From contig CACZLE010000003.1 in the NCBI GenBank assembly GCA_902781945.1, positions 1 through 39,636 on the forward strand: a DNA stretch of 39,636 bases. The letters are read 5' to 3'. The stretch is from an uncultured Eubacteriales bacterium (GTDB taxonomy: Bacteria; Bacillota; Clostridia; Christensenellales; Aristaeellaceae). The notes beneath the pieces are model-generated. The model saw only the letters and a program-made list of their open reading frames with translations. It made no database searches and had not been told where the DNA came from. Positions 33,902 through 39,636 of the stretch are shown here, one piece after another; the first letter of the stretch is position 1, and every line of letters starts with the position of its first letter. The position numbers and the translations under genes were made by a program.

Positions 33902-34017
33902 ACGCGCTTTCATAGCGTCCGCCGAAGGCGGACTGAGGGCGAGCAATTTTGCAAATTGCCGCCCGAAACCCACGCGCAAGCGTAGCGCAGGGCGTGGGGC
34001 GTAAACAGAAAGCGCGT
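33902..34017. repeat. Closed multi-branch hairpin element between uvrC and the GNAT gene
   Basis: ACGCGCTTTC (33902-33911) pairs with GAAAGCGCGT (34008-34017). Inside are GTCCGCC/GGCGGAC (from 33917), GCAATTT/AAATTGC (from 33943) and CCCACGC/GCGTGGG (from 33969). The result is a four-way-like fold of 116 bases between two converging genes. It may serve as a two-way terminator; the end carries GTAAACAGAAAG, similar to the repeat at 12759. Confidence 0.55.
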
Positions 34018-34023
34018 ACTCCT

Positions 34024-34494
34024 TTATAGGATCTTTTCCATCCCGATCTTTTGCGGCGTCAACCCACACTTCTCGTAGAACTTCAGCGCGCTGGGATTGC
34101 AGCTCCACACGTTCAGGGTCACGTTGTAGCAGCCGCTTTGCCGGGCGAAGTCCAGCACGTGGTTATACAGGGCGGAGCCGATGTGCTTGCCCCGCTGGTT
34201 TTCGTCCACGCACAGGTCGTCGATGTACAGGGTCTTGATGTCGGTCATCAGCTGACTGCCCACGTGCTGCTGGAACACGCAGAAGGCGTAGCCCAGCACG
34301 CGCCCATCCTCGTCGTAGACGAACACCGGGCGGCTGCCGTCGGCGAAGATGGCCCTGAGCTCCCCGGCGTCATACTTGGTGGCCGGGCCCTTGAACAGAT
34401 CGGGCCGCCCGTTGTGATGCACCATGTTCACCTGCACCAGCAGGTTCAGCACGTCCGGGATATCGCGGTTTTCCGCGGGGCGAATGATGGCCAT
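34024..34494 (-). CDS. GNAT family N-acetyltransferase
   Basis: A 156-residue acetyl-CoA-dependent acetyltransferase. The central acetyl-CoA binding segment is DDLCVDENQRGKHIGSALYNHV (motif Q/RxxGxG/A as RGKHIG, about residues 101-106), followed by NVWSCNPSALKFYEKCGL typical of the family C-terminus. Substrate unknown. Start MAIIRPAENRD has GAGGAG 8 bases upstream; it lies 11 bases after the zinc-ribbon/TPR gene and ends the hslO operon. Confidence 0.85.
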   Translation of the reverse strand: MAIIRPAENRDIPDVLNLLVQVNMVHHNGRPDLFKGPATKYDAGELRAIFADGSRPVFVYDEDGRVLGYAFCVFQQHVGSQLMTDIKTLYIDDLCVDENQRGKHIGSALYNHVLDFARQSGCYNVTLNVWSCNPSALKFYEKCGLTPQKIGMEKIL

Positions 34495-34505
34495 TGCTTT
34501 TCTCC

Positions 34506-36362
34506 TCATTCCACCAGCAGCCCGTAGAGCGTCATGTCGATGCGGGTCACGGTGTCGTTTTCCAGATAGTAGGTCAGGACGGTGTATTGGTCGTCCTCGC
34601 CGCTGCTGGCGTATTCGATACGGGCGGCGGTGTCGCTGTCCTTTGTATACTTGCCGTAATCGATGGCGGAATTCCAGTACAGGCTGCGGTTGCCCTTGGC
34701 ATTGGCCGCCTGGCCGCGGTCCCGGAACAGCGCCATCACCTCGGCGCTCTTCATGCCCACCTTGCTGCCCAGGGGACCCGCCATGGCGGGGTTGCTGGTG
34801 CTGATGGCGTAGAGCACCTGGCCCTCGCTGGTAAACCAGGCGGAGCCCCATTCATAGTTGACCCGCAAAGCGCGCCCGGACAGGGTGCTGGCGTTCTCGC
34901 CGGTTTCCTGGCCCGCGCCGTAGAGCTTGCGGATGTTTTCATAGGTGGATTTGCCCAGGGTGAAGGCCTTGAACTGCATCTTGTCGGCGTTGAACACCTT
35001 CACCGGCGTGCCGTTCACCTTGTAGGTGCCCACGTATTCGTTGCTCACCTTGCCGTATTGGTTCACCGCCACGGCCCGCAGGGTGGTGCTGCCGATGGGC
35101 AGCATGAAGCCCTCGCTGGTGTAGATGGGGGAATCGCTGTTGGGCTGGGTGCCGTCGATGGTGTAATAGATCACGTATTGCTGGTCCGGGGTGTCGCCGG
35201 TGATCTTGATGTCCTCCATGTACAGGTACACCCGCCGGGGCCTGTCGTATACGCCCGTCAGCAGGCGGGATTTGGGGGCGCTGGGCACGGGGAACCATAC
35301 AGTGTAGCGGAAGTTCACCTCGTCGCTGATCAATTCGCTGGAGACGCACACCGCCCGGATCTCATGGGTGCCTTCGGTCAGATTCAGAGGATCGCTGAAC
35401 AGGATGCCGCCCTCGGGCAATTCGGTCTCGGCGTCGTCCAGCAGATAATACACGTCGTAGCCCTGGGGGGAGGACAGCGTCACCTGGCAGCTGTTCATGT
35501 AGCGCCCGTTTTCCTTGTCCGCCACGGGGGCCAGGGGCACCCGGGATTCCCGCTGGGATTTGAAGCTCAGTTCGCCCGTTTTGTCATAGGCCAATTGCAT
35601 CAGGTCCGTGGCCTCAAACAGCCGGTTCTGATCCATCAGGATATCGATGGCATAGCGGTAGGCCAGGGGATTTTTGTCATCCACCTCGGTATACAGCTTT
35701 TGATAGAGGGCCTCGGCGTCGTCCAGGGCCCCGATGGCCTCGTAGGCGTCCGCCAGGCTCAGCAGCCGCTCGTAGAGACCGTCGATGTCCGGGGCCAGTT
35801 CATAGGCCTTGTTGTAGGTCTCGATACACTGGGCGATATAGCCCTGGTCGATCTGCTCCTCGCCGATCTGCCACAGGGCCAGGGCGGCCTCCTCCTCGCC
35901 GATCATGGAGATGATCTTCTCCTGGCGTTCGGGGTCGTTGGCCGTGGCCCGCATCAGGATCAGATGGCCCTGGGGCAGGCGGATGGCCAGCACAAACAGC
36001 ACCACCGCAGCCACCAGCAGCAGGGCCGCCAGGATGGTCAGCAGCAGCGCGCGGTTGACGCCCCGGCGGCGGACGTTGCGGATGGGCTTGTCATGTTTGC
36101 GCACCCGCTTTTCCGCGGTGTTCTCCTCGTCGGCGCCGCCGATGCCGCGATGGTTTTCGGGCCGCCCCGCGTCCTGGGCATAGCGGGAGGTGCGGGCAGG
36201 CCGCTCAGCGCCCACGCCGTAGACCGGCGGCGGCTCATGGCTGCACCCCTGGCGGATCTCCGCCGTGGCGTCCGCGCTGTCGGAGGCGCGAAGGGGCGCG
36301 CCGCAATGGGGGCAGATGCGGGCGCTGTTGTCCGAGCGCATGCCGCAGCGTTCACATATCAT
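34506..36362 (-). CDS. Zinc-ribbon, single-pass membrane protein with TPR and chitobiase-like beta domains
   Basis: A 618-residue protein. Residues 1-25 form a zinc ribbon (CxxC..CPHC: MICERCGM and ICPHCGAP). A disordered charged segment follows, one membrane helix (about 104-128), TPR-like helices (150-270), then two beta-sandwich domains of the CHB_HEX_C_1 type (about 285-350 and 375-450; YYTIDGTQPNSDSPIYTS) and a C-terminal globular domain (460-618). The topology puts the ribbon inside and the rest outside the cell. Function unknown. Its ATG overlaps the stop of the HEAT gene (ATGA). The combination suggests a surface or cell-wall-linked scaffold, which is inference. Confidence 0.7.
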   Translation of the reverse strand: MICERCGMRSDNSARICPHCGAPLRASDSADATAEIRQGCSHEPPPVYGVGAERPARTSRYAQDAGRPENHRGIGGADEENTAEKRVRKHDKPIRNVRRRGVNRALLLTILAALLLVAAVVLFVLAIRLPQGHLILMRATANDPERQEKIISMIGEEEAALALWQIGEEQIDQGYIAQCIETYNKAYELAPDIDGLYERLLSLADAYEAIGALDDAEALYQKLYTEVDDKNPLAYRYAIDILMDQNRLFEATDLMQLAYDKTGELSFKSQRESRVPLAPVADKENGRYMNSCQVTLSSPQGYDVYYLLDDAETELPEGGILFSDPLNLTEGTHEIRAVCVSSELISDEVNFRYTVWFPVPSAPKSRLLTGVYDRPRRVYLYMEDIKITGDTPDQQYVIYYTIDGTQPNSDSPIYTSEGFMLPIGSTTLRAVAVNQYGKVSNEYVGTYKVNGTPVKVFNADKMQFKAFTLGKSTYENIRKLYGAGQETGENASTLSGRALRVNYEWGSAWFTSEGQVLYAISTSNPAMAGPLGSKVGMKSAEVMALFRDRGQAANAKGNRSLYWNSAIDYGKYTKDSDTAARIEYASSGEDDQYTVLTYYLENDTVTRIDMTLYGLLVE

Positions 36363-37240
36363 TGCAGATAATCTCCATTGTCGGGGGTCTCATTGTCCTT
36401 GGGCCAGGACATTTGCAGGCTTTGCATGGCCTCGTAATCCGGATCGCTCTCGTCAAACTCGCGCTCCGGGGCGTCGCCGCCCAGCTGCTCGATGGCTGAG
36501 CGCAATTCGATGTAGTTCAGGTAGGTCAGATCCTCGTCCAGGGCCAGGTCGATCAGGGTCTCCAGGGCCCCTTCCTCGCCCAGGCGGCCCAGATAGCCCG
36601 CCAGCACGGCCACGTTGGCGTCGGGCTTGCGGATCAGCCGCAAAAGCTCGGGCAGCACCTTGCCCGAGGTGTCCGGATAATAGGACAGCACGGAGCACAG
36701 GGCCTCCTTGCCCGCGTCGTTGGCGTCGTCCAGGAAGGCCAGCATGGGATCGATGGCCTCCTCGCCCATCTGGGCCAGGGCCTCGCAGGCCGCGTCGCAC
36801 AGCTCGTCGTCGTATTGTCGGTTCAATTGCCAGCTGATGTAGAGCTGCATGGGCAGGGTGCTGCTCATTTCGCCCAGCAGGGACACCGCCGTCATGCGGG
36901 CCTCCTGGGGCGTGCGCTCCTTTTGCAGCAGATTGTACAGCCGCTTTTCGGCGGGCTCGCCCAACTCGGTGATGCGGTTGAGCAGCATATCGGGCACGGG
37001 CACCTTTTGCTTAAAGTAGTCCTCCATCCAGTCGATCAGCGCCTTGGCGTCGTCCCACTGGCGGAAGTATTCGCCGGGCTTGGCCCCGGCCAGAAAGTCC
37101 GCCGGGGTATCCAGGAATTTGTCATACACCTCGGGCATGGCGGCTTCCATGGCGTCGTAGTTTTTGTATTCCTTGGCGTGATCCTTGAACCACTTCATGG
37201 CGAACAGCGAAAACGCCTTGTCAAAATCGATGCACTTCAT
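36359..37240 (-). CDS. HEAT-repeat-like protein
   Basis: A 293-residue soluble, acidic, nearly all-helical protein. Residues about 85-255 show HEAT-like pairs (for example EALAQMGEEAIDPMLAFLDD and AGYLGRLGEEGALETLIDLALDED). Probably a protein-binding scaffold; no catalytic motif. AAGGAG precedes the ATG by 11 bases. It overlaps the end of the TPR gene by 20 bases and the next gene by 4, so the operon is tightly coupled. Confidence 0.7.
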   Translation of the reverse strand: MKCIDFDKAFSLFAMKWFKDHAKEYKNYDAMEAAMPEVYDKFLDTPADFLAGAKPGEYFRQWDDAKALIDWMEDYFKQKVPVPDMLLNRITELGEPAEKRLYNLLQKERTPQEARMTAVSLLGEMSSTLPMQLYISWQLNRQYDDELCDAACEALAQMGEEAIDPMLAFLDDANDAGKEALCSVLSYYPDTSGKVLPELLRLIRKPDANVAVLAGYLGRLGEEGALETLIDLALDEDLTYLNYIELRSAIEQLGGDAPEREFDESDPDYEAMQSLQMSWPKDNETPDNGDYLQ

Positions 37241-38819
37241 ACGGTCTTTTGCTCCTTCTGATCAGTTGCATATACGCGCGCCGGATGCGGCGGGGGTGCT
37301 TGCTTTTCTGAATGTATTCCTGGGCGGCGGCGCTGTTTTGCTGCGCCAGCAGACAGGCGGTGAAGGCCGCGGGCCACACGCCGTCCCGGCTCTGGGCGCA
37401 ATGGCGCTGGGCGCTGACGGGCAGCCGCCGCCACAGGGGGGGCACCTCCCGCACCACGGCGCTCAGGGGGATGCTTTCGGGCAGATTCCGCAGCAGCCGC
37501 CGGATCAGATCGTGCAGATCGGGATCGTAGGGCGGGCGGGGACGCTGAGGCGCCAGGATCATGTGGCCATCCGCCTGCATGAACACGGGCAATTGCACCC
37601 CATGGGTGTCCAGAAAGCCCAGGATGGCTCCGGCCAGCATGGGCGGCAGATCATATTCCGTCAGCGCCATGCGCAGGCCCAGGGTATCCTCGTTTTTCAT
37701 CATCAGCTGGATGGCCGTCTCCAGCGTGCCCGGCAGGTGCAGGCGCATCAGCTTCACCAGGCCGTCGTGGAGACGCTGGGACAGGGTATCCGGATCGCCG
37801 GTGGTGATGGATTCATTGAACAGCTGAAACTGCCGCAGGGTCTCCTTCAGATACATCTGGGGTGAGGGGGGGTCATCGCTGAATTGCTCCCGCAGAAACC
37901 AGAAATTGGGAATGTCGCCGGCCACGGCTTCCGCGGTCCTGACCAGCGCCTGCGCGCGATCCTCTTCCCCGCCCATCTTCCGCAGGGCCGTGGACAGCAG
38001 CAGCATCAGATCGGCGCTGTCGGGATATTTGGCCAGCCATTTTTCCACCTGCTCCACGGCCAGATCCGCCTGGCCCAGGCTGATGGCGCAGCCGCAGAAC
38101 ATGGGCAGCGACTCCAGGTCCTCGCACAGCGCGGCGGCCTCGCGCAGCGCCGCTCGGCAGGCGTGGGGCATGCCCAGGTCGTGCAGGGCCGTGGCCAGAA
38201 ACTGCCGGGCCGCCATGTCCCTGGGGGCCATGCGGCAGGCGATGTCCGCGTAGGTAAAGGCTCGCTGGGGCTTGCCCCGGAGCACATATTGCTGGCTCAG
38301 CAGCTTGGCGGTCTGAGGCAAACGGCCCCGCCGCCAGGATTTTTTGGCCCGCCGCAGGCATTCGGCCCTGTCGTCCTGCACGTCCGCGGCCTGGTTGAAC
38401 AGCGTTTCCGCCCGGCAGGTGCGGGGCGCGGGCTTGGGGTCCCGGGGCTGCTGCCACAGGATGTCCCGGGCCTGATCCGCCTGCTCGCCGCAGGGGGCCA
38501 TGCGCAGGTATTGGTCCAGCAGGGCGCTCATGCCCCGGCTGTCGCCCTTCAGGCTGCAATTCCGGGCCAGGCCGTACAGGCTGTCGGCGTCCCCGGCGTC
38601 ATGGGCCAGGTTTTCATGATACAGCCGGTCGCTGGCCGCCATGCAGCGCATGTCCGCGTACACCTGGGCCAGTTCCCGGCGCAGGGCGTTGCTGTCATGC
38701 TGACGCAGCGCGGCCCGATACAGCCGCGCCGCCTCCCGCAGATTGCCCGTTCGTTGGGCTTGCTGCGCTTTCTGCCGCCAGTAGGCGAAGTTCATTTCCA
38801 GGGGAATGATATCCGGCAT
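37221..38819 (-). CDS. TPR-repeat protein of unknown function
   Basis: A 532-residue cytoplasmic protein built of tetratricopeptide-like helix pairs (about 12-290; for example TGNLREAARLYRAALRQHDSNALRRELAQVY), with a less regular C-terminal half (300-532). No signal peptide or membrane helix. AAGGGAGG lies 4 bases before the ATG, 10 bases after hslO. Its position between the hslO chaperone gene and a HEAT-repeat gene fits a scaffold or adaptor role, but nothing more can be said. Confidence 0.75.
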   Translation of the reverse strand: MPDIIPLEMNFAYWRQKAQQAQRTGNLREAARLYRAALRQHDSNALRRELAQVYADMRCMAASDRLYHENLAHDAGDADSLYGLARNCSLKGDSRGMSALLDQYLRMAPCGEQADQARDILWQQPRDPKPAPRTCRAETLFNQAADVQDDRAECLRRAKKSWRRGRLPQTAKLLSQQYVLRGKPQRAFTYADIACRMAPRDMAARQFLATALHDLGMPHACRAALREAAALCEDLESLPMFCGCAISLGQADLAVEQVEKWLAKYPDSADLMLLLSTALRKMGGEEDRAQALVRTAEAVAGDIPNFWFLREQFSDDPPSPQMYLKETLRQFQLFNESITTGDPDTLSQRLHDGLVKLMRLHLPGTLETAIQLMMKNEDTLGLRMALTEYDLPPMLAGAILGFLDTHGVQLPVFMQADGHMILAPQRPRPPYDPDLHDLIRRLLRNLPESIPLSAVVREVPPLWRRLPVSAQRHCAQSRDGVWPAAFTACLLAQQNSAAAQEYIQKSKHPRRIRRAYMQLIRRSKRPYEVHRF

Positions 38820-38829
38820 GACGCCTCCC

Positions 38830-39636
38830 TTAATTCATATCGCTGCCCAGCAGCGCCTTGATGTCGTCCTCAGTAAATTTATGCGTGGTATGGCAGAAAT
38901 GACACGTCATTTCCGCGCCGTGATCCTTTTCCAGAATGTCCAGCAGCTGCTCCCGGCCCACGGACTTGAGCATCCTGCGGGCCTTTTCCCAGCTGCATCC
39001 GCAGTAATAGCGGATGGGCTGGCGATCCAATTTGACCATGTCCAGATCGTGGAACCAGCGCTCCGCCAGGTCGTCCAGGGGATCCTCGAAGAGATCCCGG
39101 CTGATGCCGGAAAACAGCATGGCCCGCAGATCCAGGGTTTCCAGGGTCTGGCGGCTGCACCCGGGCATGGCCTGCACCAGCACGCCGCCGGCGGAGAGCA
39201 CCACGCCCTCGTGCACGATGGCCCCCAGGGATACGATGGAGGGGGTCTGCTCGCTGTGGGTATAATAGGAGGCGAAATCCTCGCCCAGTTCGCCGGAGAC
39301 CAGCTCGGTCTTGCCGATGTAGGGCTCGCCCACGCCGTAATCCCGGATCACCGTCAGGGTGCCGTCCTTCCCCAGCAGGCCGGATACGTCCGGGCTGCCG
39401 TCCTTTTTCGGCGGCAGGGCGATCTGGGGGTTGTGCATGCTGATCTTCACGTCCCCGCCGTGGGCCACGCAGGTCATGCGCCCGCCGGGGCCGCCGCCGT
39501 CCACGATGGCGGTGATGTTGGCCTCCTGCTCCTTCATCATCACGCCCAGCATCACGGTGCCGGTCATCATGCGGCTCATGGCAGCAATGGCCACGTCCGA
39601 GGCGTTGTGCACGTCGCCCGCCCGCTGGGCGGTGTG
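38830..39636 (-). CDS. hslO: Redox-regulated chaperone Hsp33 (5' end outside window)
   Basis: Holdase chaperone activated by oxidation. Residues visible run from HTAQRAGDVHNASD to the C-terminus; roughly 25 N-terminal residues lie beyond the window edge. The redox switch zinc site is intact: CGC near the end of the linker and CHFC (CxC ... CxxC). Substrate-binding N-domain segments GGPGGRMTCVAHGG and GELGEDFASYYTHSEQTPS are typical. The GTG at 39612 is internal, not the start. First visible gene of the five-gene minus-strand operon. Confidence 0.93.
   Translation of the reverse strand, partial: HTAQRAGDVHNASDVAIAAMSRMMTGTVMLGVMMKEQEANITAIVDGGGPGGRMTCVAHGGDVKISMHNPQIALPPKKDGSPDVSGLLGKDGTLTVIRDYGVGEPYIGKTELVSGELGEDFASYYTHSEQTPSIVSLGAIVHEGVVLSAGGVLVQAMPGCSRQTLETLDLRAMLFSGISRDLFEDPLDDLAERWFHDLDMVKLDRQPIRYYCGCSWEKARRMLKSVGREQLLDILEKDHGAEMTCHFCHTTHKFTEDDIKALLGSDMN

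Overview
The window reads as a chromosomal segment of an uncultured, GC-rich clostridial (Firmicutes) bacterium, probably a gut-type relative of the Christensenellales/Oscillospirales lineages. This is inferred from strong AGGAGG ribosome sites, TTGACA/TATAAT promoters spaced 16-18 bases, an LtaS-like sulfatase, secreted proteins with (Pro-Thr)n linkers, and a Gram-positive style Pel operon. No species can be named from sequence alone.

Layout. 126-2506 (-): citrate lyase accessory genes citC and a citX-citG fusion. 2718-12741 (+): one tightly overlapping operon that I read as a Gram-positive Pel exopolysaccharide cluster. It holds a PelD-like c-di-GMP receptor with a degenerate SDR head and an intact RxxD I-site, a PelE-like TPR protein, a PelA-deacetylase-like/DUF2194 protein, PelF, PelG, a CotH-type protein, a VTC-type polyphosphate polymerase-like protein and DUF4956. 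As given, the operon carries two lesions: a one-base frameshift in pelF and loss of the 5' half of the cotH-like gene at its junction with pelG. 12742-13163: gene-free, hairpin-packed element with inverted-repeat ends. 13164-16819 (-): an S9 prolyl-oligopeptidase-like enzyme and a TauE/SafE + phytol-kinase-like fusion, the latter divergent from a TetR regulator (16970-17509, +) with a palindromic operator between them. 17575-18987 (-): secreted beta-helix adhesin-like protein, followed by a remnant of a glycosidase (19061-19471).

19717-20438 (-): eight tRNA genes (Arg, His, Gln, Lys, Leu, Gly, Gly, Lys in transcription order) with a consensus promoter and a terminator. They are followed by a 111-base element whose two ends resemble outward-facing tRNA 3' ends. 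20560-24191 (-): envelope genes, including an unusual L,D-transpeptidase / peptidoglycan-binding / CapA-type phosphatase fusion. 24355-27242 (-): LtaS-like sulfatase plus diacylglycerol kinase, divergent from an M18 aminopeptidase (27385-28770, +). 28833-30779 (-): ftsH. 31039-31860 (-): a partial ftsH copy with its own copied promoter, in which the AAA+ protease part is replaced by an unrelated, AT-rich C-terminal domain. 32070-33896 (+): uvrC. 34024-39636 (-): a five-gene operon, hslO (cut by the window edge) - TPR - HEAT - zinc-ribbon/TPR - GNAT.

Main points for follow-up: the FtsH 'head-only' paralogue, the lesioned Pel/CotH/VTC operon with its SDR-PelD sensor, the Ldt-CapA fusion, the TauE-phytol-kinase fusion, and three hairpin-rich intergenic elements. 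No CRISPR array, complete insertion sequence, rRNA or phage module was found.
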